Positions 14,805 through 23,529 of a stretch of DNA of 64,000 nucleotides are shown in pieces. Positions within the stretch are counted from its first letter, which is position 1. Every line of letters starts with the position of its first letter. The stretch covers positions 372,001 through 436,000 of the forward strand of contig NC_134036.1 of NCBI RefSeq assembly GCF_964204645.1, given 5' to 3'. The stretch comes from Tubulanus polymorphus (taxonomy: Eukaryota; Nemertea; Palaeonemertea; Tubulaniformes; Tubulanidae). The position numbers were made by a program, and so were the translations under genes. The notes under the pieces are model-generated. The model did not search any database. It saw only the letters and a list, made by a program, of their open reading frames with translations, and had not been told where the DNA came from.

Positions 14805-17800
14805 AGCTGGTATTCATAGCGTGCAATGTCTTCATTCATATCAGAGATATCGTTATATCTATGAATTATTAAATTCAATCTGTTACTGACTTGAACAAAC
14901 AATTTCCTATCTGTAAAAACACGCACCTGACTAACGCGCGCGTCGACAGCTGCATCCGATTTCATACGTTCAATCAACGAGAATTTATATCATCAGAAAT
15001 CATCTTTATTTCCATAAAATAAACATTAAATTTACACATTGACGTATTTTATTTTTCACGGATGGTTGAAAAAATGGGTTTAAACAAACTGTTTGATTTT
15101 GATCCTAATTTACATTTTGAAATACAAACTTACTGTCTGGGGTAAATATACAGTATTGTTATTGCAGATCTAGTGTGATCTGTGCTGATAAACGGCGTGT
15201 TAATCGGTCTTGATTATTCATAAATCTGTTATATCCACAAGTCCTGAATTCAGTTTTAAATTCAATGAAACCTAATAATAACAACTTATTAACGCATCCC
15301 CTGGCTCGAACTCACCCGGGATTCTGCTGTTAATGATCAATAAAATCTGTTTATTAATTCATTGAGTTCAGCTCGAACGCTAACAGCTGATGTTTAGCTC
15401 AATTCGTGCAGCTGGTGTCATTCTTCTTGGTTATTAAACAGATTTAACATCATTTGATTTAACGCTAAATTGGTAGTCGTTCATTTACCCTCCTCCATCC
15501 CGACCCTTTGACTACCGCAAAACTTTTGATCATATTATTGCAGAATTAAAAAAACAACTCTAAATTCATTCGTTAAAATTTGAGCGTCGTAAAAAAAGTC
15601 ATTACGAAATTAAAATGAAAAACACCTGAATTCGTATTAATTCTGTGATATTGGAATGAAAAAGTTACAAGTTTTACAAGTTTTTACAACAAAGATGACA
15701 AAACTTCATAGAAATCGTTAATCGTTATTTTCGTTATAAGGTAATTCTCTGGGGAACGATTCGCGAATGTTTTGTCCTTTATCGAACCAGTATTGACAAT
15801 TCAGTTTATCGGTTTCCGCGTCGTAAACTTCCTCCCAATATTGCGATATTTTCGAACCGGCGTTGAATCCCGACGGTATGTGTCCGAATATCGCCTTCGA
15901 CTTATTCCCGATCAGTCCCCCGTATACGTTAACACCGTCCTTATAATCGAGGAATAGATCTCGACGTCCGGTCTGTACGATACCCGCTTTAACCGCGAGT
16001 ATCGACATGTAGATATAATCGGGGAACATTAACGGAGTTCGCTCGGCTATCGTCGATAGTTTAAACACGGTATCGTTAGTCATGAGAATATACGGACGGG
16101 ATAAATACGGAGGATACAGAGAATTAGTCCACTCGATACGTCCCGAGCTCTGATAGTGATCGGCGGAGAGCGAGTATTTCTTACCGCCAACTAGTACCGG
16201 CCATTGCTGCTCGGCGGCGCCGCCGTCGGCTACGCGTACTAAACTGCGGCGGATGTTACCGAACATGAGGTTGCGGTCTCTGAGCCGACCGCTCTCAAGG
16301 AGTCGGATCAGTTTAAACGGATTCAATAGGATATTCTCGGTAATTCGCAGAGTGTAACGAGCATTAGAACAGAACTCGCTGACCCAGTTCAATGCCGCGA
16401 CGTTCTTACGCGTCAGATTATAATAACTATCGACGAAATCCCGTTGAATGACGTCTTTATTTTTAAAATGTTCCTTAACGATTAGATACTGATTGGAGTA
16501 ATACTCGTTAGCGACGGTTTCCGTGCCGACGATGAACGCGAGTCGTATCTCGCGCCCGTACGCGACCGATAAACGACCCCAAGTCTCGCGGATAACTTTC
16601 CTTACGTAATACGACCCGACCTCCGACATCACGACCACCATCAAATACAAATCTTTCACGTTACACAAACTCGGGTTATTAATTACGTAACGATCGCCGT
16701 ACGGTTTCCACGGCGACGACGGTTTATTGTTGAAGTATTCGGCGGGTATCGGTGAACTGCGTTTCGGTTTGTGATCTCGTACGGCGGCTCGACGTCGTTT
16801 CAGTTCGTCGTTACCGATATAGTTATACCAGTGAGGTTGAGGTAGACCGCTCTGAGCCATCTTAAACAAACGATCGATCTCGACCTGAACCTCGGCGATA
16901 TTCGCTAGACTCTCCTCGACGGTCAACTCGCGTATACGAGTCCTACGCACGGAGATTACCTCGCGCTTATTACCCTCGTCGCTCCTCGCGAGGTCGCCCT
17001 CGGCAGCGGCCGGTACAATTCGACGGATCACGTCGATCTGATTGAAATCACGCGACGCTATGATACGTTTACGAGCGGCCGGTCGCCGAGCGTTGTTGTT
17101 GCTGTATAAATTAACATCGGAATTCTGCATATAAAACGCGTAGAATACGAACGTACTCAACGAGAATACGACAATAATCAACAATAGAAACGAGATAGTT
17201 ACTCGTTTAGAGCCGTTACCGTGGAAACCAGCACGCATTGTTATATCACACGCGCAATTGACTAACGGTTAATTAATTAAACCACTTCAGAGACGGAGAG
17301 CTGGAGAGAGGGAGCCTTTCCTCTTCATGCGTTACTGCGATCTATAGTCAACAGTTTGAAACTCTGAAATATATAAATATATGATTGAACGAACTGTGTA
17401 TTTACTGCAGCCTTTAGATTATTATCAAAGCCATCAGGACGACATCTCATCGGCGAACTGCAGGCCTTCCAACTATCAATTCAATTACAGCTTATTGATT
17501 AAATATTGATCTATCCCAGTTACAGCCACAATGCGAAAAGGTCGACTGAATCCAAGCGATAAGTAGTTTCAGAGTTTTATGTATCAAGTATTCACGCAGC
17601 TGATGCTTAAAACCGATGTTCCGTTGTTGTTAGGATTTAGTCCGAGATAGACATACGAATATCAGTAAATCGTCATCAAATCTCCTTCAACCCTCGATCA
17701 TTGCAAAATCTACTCACTGTCGCTTGAAATAAGTCTGACTATTGACAAAAATAAGGAAATACCTCGCAGGTTGTGGGAGCTCTGAACCTGATGGTTACAA

Positions 17801-20800
17801 GTGTAAACATGAATCCACTGACATTGATGGCACTTTTAAATCCCTGTTGGTAACCTATACGTGTAGCTCGAGTTCTCGATATAGTATGCGTGTATATATA
17901 TATATATATATATGAGAGTATATATTTGTGACCTGGTCTTAGTAAGCTCCTATACAATACTTGTTAGCAGTGCTGAATACAATCCCTCCTGGCGAACATT
18001 AAACTCATGCCTGAAATAAACAGGCATTCATTCAATTGAAACTTTTATTACCTAGCTTTTTAAACGTTTTATTCAAAAGAATCTCTGAAGCGCGTTTTAC
18101 AATAAAACAGTCAAGTATTAGGCGGGCTAAAAAAAATCAATAAGATACCAGTACCAGGACATGTGCAGCAATATCAGATATAGATACCAAATCAATATCA
18201 GTGGTACGACGTTTTAAAGCTGGTGCTATATTGAACTATATAGACTAGCGGACAATGTGTTCATACGGGGTCAATTACTGGTTTATTGCTATGGTTACTA
18301 TTTACGAGAGTTTGTTTATATACTGGTCAAAGCCTCTCTGATCAGTTTTTATCCCTCGTCGTGAATAGAATATGTCTACTCAACAATATGATCCTGTTTT
18401 ATTTTTCACGATTCAATTATTTCACCTCAATCATGCATATGAACGTGCACGCGTTACCATAGAAACTAACACGAATACGCACACATTTAGACGTCGGGAG
18501 TTGGTTTTTATGTGATTTAATGTCGCCGAGTGATAGACAGGTCGCGGGGATGAAAGTGGGGTTAGGAGTGTTAATTAATACGTCCGGCTGGGTGGATCCG
18601 GTAGGGTGGATCCCACTGGGTGGATCCCCGTATGAAAAATATACTGCACTTAGTCTAATAATGATAAGCCAATATTTTGTTGTAAAGTTTAATCAGCCGT
18701 GTGGAGATGTGTGTTTTATATGAGGTTGGCTAATATCAAATAGATCGTTCTATTCATACTACACTGTGCATATATCTCACCCTGTTAAACTGGTATATCT
18801 CTGTGAACACTGCTCAGCAGTGCAGTATGGGTGGTAATTATAAATTACACACAGTCAACTCATTACTAAAAACCAGTCGTCAATTTATTAATTAGCCACG
18901 CTTGTAGCCTTCACTTGGCTAGTTGCTAAGTAACGTGTCACACAATGGCGAGTATTCACCTACCTGTAAACAATAGCGCGCACAGAGCAGAGGAAAAATA
19001 TCCAATACCTTAAAATCTGTAGCTGCTCGTTACAGGGTCATTTATTATTAACTCACATTAATCTGGAAATATTTGATTTCAATTTCAACATTGTGCGTTG
19101 TCCGTCGTCCGATAGTTCTCATGTTTATTTAGAAAATATAAATATACCTTTATCTTATCAGAGACACTAGCTAACACATCCCTGGAGGCCCCTGGAGTAT
19201 TGTCGCGGGTTAACTCTGTCATTAGGATATGATTGTAACCTAGTGTTTCTATTCAACTATACCGATATATATACACTCGGTATAAGGGTATCACATTACC
19301 CTGTACTGGCTATTCATTGGATTCTTGTATAAAATTGTTCTTAATCAGTCTAGTATCAATGATATTCTGCTGGTAGTTTTGATTTGTGAACTATTAGAAT
19401 TAAGATAGCTGAAGTTATCCCCTCGTTAGAACGTCCCCCCCCCCCCCGCCTCCTCTCCTGGATCAGTGGATATTGAGTGGTGATGAGTGGTACTCTTAGA
19501 GACCACCCACTGCTACTCATCTATTCACTCAATACACAGTGTTCCAAAGAGTGCATACATCTTTTAGCCTTCTATTCAACTCTTTTTCAACTCTTTTATG
19601 TCTTATAGAAAATCAGTTCATTTGTTGAATTACATACACAAACATTACCTTGTATTAGTAAACAGTATGCATTAGTATTTAGAGTCCATATTTAAGAGAC
19701 ATGATTGAGACACAGACAGCATCAGTGAGATACAGAGTGAATACATCCTCTCCTCGTCGGTCTCTCTCTCTTCATCGCCTACTGATCAATAGTCTATTCA
19801 TATATCCGCTAGATGGCACCACTGATAACTGCTTGTGTGTGCTTGTGTCATTAGGCGTCAAATTTGAACGCGAATTTAAACAGCTAACTTTCATGCTATC
19901 ATCAAATACATCATATTCTTAAACAACTTCAGTATTTGATCAAAAATACATGTATTTTTGATGATATATATTATATTTATGATGAAATATTTTATAGCTC
20001 GATCCTTGTTAAGACTATAACTATTTGAGTTTTAGAATATGAATTTTGAAATTCATATATAAACATGAATTAATGTTGTATATGTTTATTTATTTGCAGA
20101 ATTCATTGCATCAATTAAAGAAAGCGATAAAAGGTTTTGTAGTAATGAGTGATGTATTGGAGATGGTTTATACTGCGTTCCTGAATAACCAGGTTCCGGA
20201 GCTATGGGCGAACGCGGCGTACCCGTCGTTAAAACCACTCGGTAGTTGGGTTAAAGATCTTATATTGAGATGTTCGTTTATCGACCTGTGGATTCATCAT
20301 AACCAACCAAAATCATTCTGGATCTCCGGATTCTTTTATCCTCAAGGTAAACTATTCAACTATTAACTGTGATAATTAGTTGCTGTTTGTGAAACGGAAT
20401 CGTATTTGACGTGATTTCAAATGATTGCTCCAAGCTAAAATAGAGGGTCGATTAGGTCCTGGTGTATCGCAAGTGAAACTATCATCCTGCCCTAGAGCCC
20501 AGGGGCTGCAGTTGCTTAAAAGTTGGTTAAAGATAACTGGCAGACTACCGTAGTAACAATGAAGTTTTAATTGTCACAATGTCAACTATCCACTGGTTAA
20601 CTCTAAGCAACTTTTCAGCAACTGTAGCTGCTCATGATAAGATTTTTAAGTCGTTATTTACTGACACCTACGAGCAATTATCTTTAGATAATTACTACGA
20701 GCTGAGACTAGGGGTCAGTTTAGAAAGAGAATGATGACAAACTTCTGAATTAAGATTTCAGATGAAGAAATTTAATCGAAATTGAATAAAAACTCTTTTA

Positions 20801-22522
20801 AATGTATAGAGATATCTATAAGAAATGAATTGATGGTTTTGTTTTACAGGTTTCCTGACGGGAACGTTACAGAATCACGCGAGGAAGTACAACCTACCGA
20901 TCGATCATTTATCATTTAAATACGTTGTGTTACCGAGTTACAGAGATCAGGCAGACGTCGCCGAGGGAATGAGTAAATTACAGTTTGGAGAAGAATTAGA
21001 TATGGATAAAGAGGTAGGGAATAATACACTCTATTCTATAATACGTGGCCTCTTTAATCGAACAAGTGGCAATTTATGTCAACTTGAAGTGAATGTCTAA
21101 ATGTACGTGACTCATTTTCGTACTTGAAATGAAATATGTATTGATAGATGATTTGTGAACACGGTCTTGCCTTCTTTTCTTATCTCACCTTCTCCTTTCC
21201 TCCCACTCAACTCTCTGCTTATAATCTCTTGCATCTATACAACGAACATTCAAGTTTTTAGTGATTAGAGAAATTTGCAACCGAAGAAATTGTAGAATTT
21301 TAGAATTAATTGAAATAAAGCATCACACGCGTCCTTCAACAAAACAACATCGGAATAATCATAGTTCAGTTCAAAAATGAGAAAATTTTGATTAAGAAAT
21401 ATTTGAAAAACAAAATCAACCGAATATTTTAGAATTTATGAAGGTAATCGATACTCTATTAGATGCATGGTCCTCGAATTCAATGCATGATCCTCAAATA
21501 CATCGCATGATCCTCAAATACAACGCATGATCCTCAAATACATCGCATGATGCTCATATTTCATATTTCTGAAATTAGGCTTTGATTTTAATACAAATCT
21601 AAAATCTGAATCTGTATAATGCAGTTTATAATAACTAGTTCATGTTTCTCTCACCAGATGGAGTCACCTGAAGACGGTGTATTGGTACACGGTTTGTTCA
21701 TGGATGGATTCCGTTGGGACGACGAGCGCCACCTATTAGCCGACGCGAAAGCCGGTGAAATGATGTCGTCTTTGCCGATGTTACATATGGAACCTCAAAT
21801 GGACTTCGAACCGGACGAAGCGAATTACGTTTCACCGCTTTATAAAACGGGTGAACGTGCTGGAACCCTTTCTACAACAGGTCAGTGACACCAGGGCGGC
21901 GCCACATACCTGCAAATCAGGGGGATAAGTCTGGGAAATTTCTTTTCTTTGAAGAAGTTAGGGAATATTGTAATTTTGTTAAAGAAGCTAAAAATCAGGG
22001 AAATTTGTTGGGATTGCTAATAGTCGGGGAAAAAGTGGCCACCTTGTCCTAGTTAACGACTAGCAGCTATAGAACTATTCTACAATGATATAAGTCAAGC
22101 TCTCTACTAATGTTGTGTTGTGATCAGATGAATTGTCAAGTCAATTTTGGTCATCCAAGTCAATTGTCTAAGTTTAGTTTGTCGGCATAATGATCTTGGT
22201 CCCAACAACAACTACTTTCAAGTTTCACCGTATAAAATATAATTGATTTCATCCCTTAGAGTAGATGTTTCTGGTTGATCTCAACAAAGGTCTATTTTGA
22301 ATTATGAACAAATGAATTTGTTTTCTGAATCAAATATCTCACAAAACCCTAATGGTCGGGCTTTTAATGAATATTTGAATTGCAACTGATTCGTGGTTCT
22401 CCTCCATTCTATTTTCAGGTCACTCGACTAATTTTGTGGTAGCTGTTTATTTACCGTCTGACCGCCCTCAGGATTACTGGATCGCGAAGGGTTCCGCTCT
22501 ACTCTGTCAACTCAATGAATAA
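1..22522 (+). CDS. DNAH6: Axonemal inner-arm dynein heavy chain, DNAH6-like (C-terminal part)
   Basis: Motor heavy chain of a ciliary/flagellar inner dynein arm; only the 3' part lies in the window. Exons inferred from GT/AG sites and reading frame: 1-5 (donor edge), 104-264, 840-990, 1187-1368, 2473-2659, 3099-3335, 3986-4210, 4762-5844, 6082-6254, 6464-6644, 7056-7235, 7787-8020, 8165-8311, 8796-8954, 9339-9529, 10008-10101, 10761-11001, 11413-11513, 11828-11932, 12572-12808, 13437-13607, 13899-13985, 20100-20346, 20850-21013, 21658-21880, 22419-22522. From 104 they sum to 5265 nt, an exact multiple of three (1754 residues plus stop). The AAA4 P-loop GVGGTGKQS is at 230-256. The stalk coiled coil and microtubule-binding domain span 3099 to about 5340, AAA5/AAA6 follow, and the protein ends [14 protein letters not shown]. 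The stretches [30 protein letters not shown] and [10 protein letters not shown] point to DNAH6 rather than DNAH7, from remembered family sequences. The large exon 4762-5844 and the 6.1-kb intron with a nested gene stand out. Confidence 0.93.
437..576. mobile_element. Family A foldback (palindromic MITE-like)
   Basis: Near-palindrome starting GGGGCCGGTTCCTCAG and ending CTATGGAACTGGACCC, with inner words GACTTAAG and TTAAGTTGTTA. Located in a DNAH6 intron. Confidence 0.75.
4311..4444. mobile_element. Family A foldback
   Basis: GGGGCTGCAGTTGCATAGTC to ACTATGCAACTGGCCCCA; the interior matches the copy at 437 in reverse orientation. It directly abuts a family B copy. Confidence 0.75.
4445..4578. 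mobile_element. Family B foldback
   Basis: GGGCTGCAGTTGCTCAAAAG to TTTTCAGCAACTGGCCCCAG, with the inner words TTAAAGAT and CTATCCACTGGTTAACTC typical of this family. Confidence 0.75.
6695..6824. mobile_element. Family A foldback
   Basis: GGGCCCAGTTGCACGGTCTC to GTGCAACTGGACCCAG, with GTCTTAACT/AAGATGTCTT arms. DNAH6 intron. Confidence 0.7.
7324..7512. mobile_element. Family A foldback followed by family G foldback
   Basis: A copy: GGGGCCGGTACCATAGAC to CTATGGAACCAGACCC (to about 7443). Immediately after it comes a small palindrome with AACTCAATTGAAAATGAATT and AGTT in the centre and CTATAAAACCGGGCCC at the end (to 7512). The G type recurs at 36648. Confidence 0.65.
8332..8476. mobile_element. 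Family B foldback
   Basis: CAGGGGGCGCTGCAGTTGCT to AAAAGCAACTTCAGCCC. It begins 20 bp inside the intron after the exon ending at 8311. Confidence 0.65.
8540..8745. other. Unassigned GC-richer, hairpin-rich intronic segment
   Basis: A DNAH6 intron segment of higher GC than its surroundings, with local hairpins such as GGTTCTCACTGAGCC and TCCCCATGCGGGG. It could be a SINE or structured RNA relic. I could not match it to a tRNA, snRNA or snoRNA class. Confidence 0.3.
9040..9188. mobile_element. Family B foldback (diverged)
   Basis: Ends in CTACTTTTGAGTAACTGCAG CCCC; contains AACTATCCTTTGGTGAACTG, matching the family B inner word with substitutions. Confidence 0.55.
9553..9830. mobile_element. 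Family E repeat (GGCGCC-ended, GGGAA-rich)
   Basis: Starts GGTGCCGCCACTGACCTGG and contains runs of TCTGGGAAAACTGGGGGAAT type and CAGGGGGAATTTGTGTAATC. Similar sequence is seen at 12829, 21888 and 26589. Confidence 0.5.
11063..11203. mobile_element. Family A foldback
   Basis: ACCGGTTGCACAGTCACGGC to CAACTGTGCAACCGGGCCCT, with GACTTAAG arms and TCTAACAACTTAAGACC in the middle. Confidence 0.75.
12384..12513. mobile_element. Family B foldback
   Basis: GGGGCCAGTTGCTCAAAAGT to ATTTGAGCAACTGGACCC. A well-preserved copy in a DNAH6 intron. Confidence 0.75.
12829..13045. mobile_element. Family E repeat
   Basis: GGTGGCGCCACCTATTTGAA then AATTCAGGGAAAGTCTGGG; a later part has TCAGGGAACGGTCGGGGGAA. 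Same word set as the other family E copies. Confidence 0.55.
13221..13332. mobile_element. Family A foldback (decayed)
   Basis: Keeps GGTCCTAAATCTTAAGCC, CCTAAGTTGTTAGAAT and the end word TGTGCAACTGATTCC. Confidence 0.5.
14214..14330. mobile_element. Family C repeat
   Basis: Shares GTTA(C/T)CCCTAGGG(A/G)TAAATCC, TAGGTGACAA and TTTCAAAAATGTTCCCAGGG with the copy at 26107-26246. Confidence 0.6.
14704..14801. repeat. (TA)n microsatellite
   Basis: About 98 bp of TA dinucleotides with one CAAA interruption near 14725. Unit seen directly. Confidence 0.95.
15718..17238 (-). CDS. GT31-family glycosyltransferase-like type II membrane protein, probable pseudoenzyme
   Basis: Single-exon 506-residue protein on the strand opposite the host DNAH6 gene. 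It has a short basic N-terminus (residues 1-12), a hydrophobic signal anchor (about 13-36), a basic stem, and a beta-1,3-galactosyl/N-acetylglucosaminyltransferase-like domain from about 195. Family signatures visible: IRETWG (216-221), FIVG (235-238), [13 protein letters not shown] (267-279) with an N-glycosylation sequon at 274, and the conserved Cys at 290. At the position of the catalytic DDD motif, after C..ARYTLRI, the sequence reads T-E-N (300-302; nt 16333-16341). The usual EDV near the C-terminal part is PDY (406-408). The fold appears kept while metal binding is probably lost. A Golgi location is inferred from the anchor. The start at 17238 was chosen because it places the anchor at the usual distance from the N-terminus. 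Codon use is GC-richer than the surrounding intron, as expected of a real coding exon. Confidence 0.85.
   Translation of the reverse strand: MRAGFHGNGSKRVTISFLLLIIVVFSLSTFVFYAFYMQNSDVNLYSNNNARRPAARKRIIASRDFNQIDVIRRIVPAAAEGDLARSDEGNKREVISVRRTRIRELTVEESLANIAEVQVEIDRLFKMAQSGLPQPHWYNYIGNDELKRRRAAVRDHKPKRSSPIPAEYFNNKPSSPWKPYGDRYVINNPSLCNVKDLYLMVVVMSEVGSYYVRKVIRETWGRLSVAYGREIRLAFIVGTETVANEYYSNQYLIVKEHFKNKDVIQRDFVDSYYNLTRKNVAALNWVSEFCSNARYTLRITENILLNPFKLIRLLESGRLRDRNLMFGNIRRSLVRVADGGAAEQQWPVLVGGKKYSLSADHYQSSGRIEWTNSLYPPYLSRPYILMTNDTVFKLSTIAERTPLMFPDYIYMSILAVKAGIVQTGRRDLFLDYKDGVNVYGGLIGNKSKAIFGHIPSGFNAGSKISQYWEEVYDAETDKLNCQYWFDKGQNIRESFPRELPYNENND
20512..20632. mobile_element. Family B foldback
   Basis: GGGGCTGCAGTTGCTTAAAA to ACTTTTCAGCAACTGTAGC, with AACTATCCACTGGTTAACTC inside. 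Confidence 0.7.
21457..21560. repeat. 20-bp tandem repeat, about 5 copies
   Basis: The unit CATCGCATGATCCTCAAATA repeats with few changes in the DNAH6 intron before the exon at 21658. Confidence 0.9.
21888..22050. mobile_element. Family E repeat
   Basis: CCAGGGCGGCGCCACATACC at the left and GGGGAAAAAGTGGCCACCTT at the right; AATCAGGGGGATAAGTCTGG inside. Confidence 0.55.
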
Positions 22523-23529
22523 GGAAATGTGAAATGTTTGTAAATATAACTGTGATAGAAACAATTGATTCATTCTCCTAAATCCGTCCAGAGATTTTAA
22601 CAGATATTTGTGATTGAATATTTTGAATACTGCTGTGATGTGTTGCTATTCTTCTATGACACAAAATATTGTTTATTTTTTTTGTTGAAATTGTGTAAAA
22701 CCCCCGTATAACAAAAATAGGCCTAAACGACAGATTTATATTTATTCAGAATAGTTTTTAACTATAGATTTAATCCGTCCTATGATTTTGATATATTTGT
22801 GATGAAAAATGATATTCGTATTTTTTGAAGTGATGAATTTTTGACGGCGAGACAAATAAAAACCGATCTTCGCTTGTCTTCAAGCTCCGTCCTGTTATAC
22901 TATTATTATTATACATATATTGAAATAGATTGTACTGAATATTGAAACAAAATTGTTGACTTGTTCTTTTTCAAGATGTTTTTGCATTTTCTTTCAGCTA
23001 AAACAAGTTTTCGCCGAGTTCAAATCTGCTTCATACATTCCAAATAACTAAATAAAAACACAAAACTCTTGTAAACATTGTTTTAAATTAAGTTTATTTA
23101 TTTTGTATAATACATGAATAGAAAGATACAGTTGAACCTCGTTAATAACTTGACAATTTTGTATTAACGAGGTTCTACTGTGTATTACAACTATTTCGTT
23201 TGGTTTCAGCACTCGTTACAATGCAGTAGATACCAGTTCTTATTCAGCGCTAGTACTTTATTACATTTCATGATTCTTAAAACATTACCAGATATTTGTG
23301 TCTAGGAATTGTTAAAGTTATGCTTACACTCACACACTATTAACATCACCGCAAATCCTGCTAAACATACTACTGTCCTAGTACAGATCCACCCCCCGAA
23401 TATCACTATACATTCCTGGCTCCAGTTCCGCATGTTCGAGTTAGGAGTTAAACACGGCACACTTTCGATGAGTTAACTTGGGGGGAGTCGAAACTTTCAG
23501 GTGCAGCTCTGCGCGATTCAAACTGTCAT
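22523..23529. other. Convergent 3' UTRs of DNAH6 and MCCC2
   Basis: About 1 kb separates the two stop codons. On the plus strand an AATAAA lies at 22855-22860, which suits DNAH6 polyadenylation. On the minus strand AATAAA-type signals (TTTATT on plus) occur at 23093-23102, which suits MCCC2. A small palindromic repeat (23129-23181) lies in the MCCC2 3' UTR. I see no further coding sequence. Confidence 0.6.
23129..23181. mobile_element. Small TIR remnant (GAACCTCGTTAA ends)
   Basis: CAGTTGAACCTCGTTAATAA and TTAACGAGGTTCTACTGTG face each other over about 50 bp. The ends resemble those of pogo/Tc1-like MITEs. Related words occur at 39230-39372 and near 57612-57722. Confidence 0.5.

Larger units (their letters stand above)
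13986..20099 (+). other. Large DNAH6 intron hosting a nested gene
   Basis: This 6.1-kb intron is far longer than the other DNAH6 introns (about 0.15-1.1 kb). It holds a C-family repeat near 14214-14330, a long TA microsatellite, the antisense GT31-like gene, and then about 2.8 kb of AT-rich sequence (17240-20099) in which I see no further gene. Shorter TA runs (17891-17913) and a poly-C tract (19435-19446) occur there. Confidence 0.85.

Noticed and set aside
14660-14977. Minus-strand frame ending in alternating Tyr/Ile
   Set aside because: Half of it is the TA microsatellite; the remaining 60 residues show no family resemblance and are not joined to the GT31-like gene.
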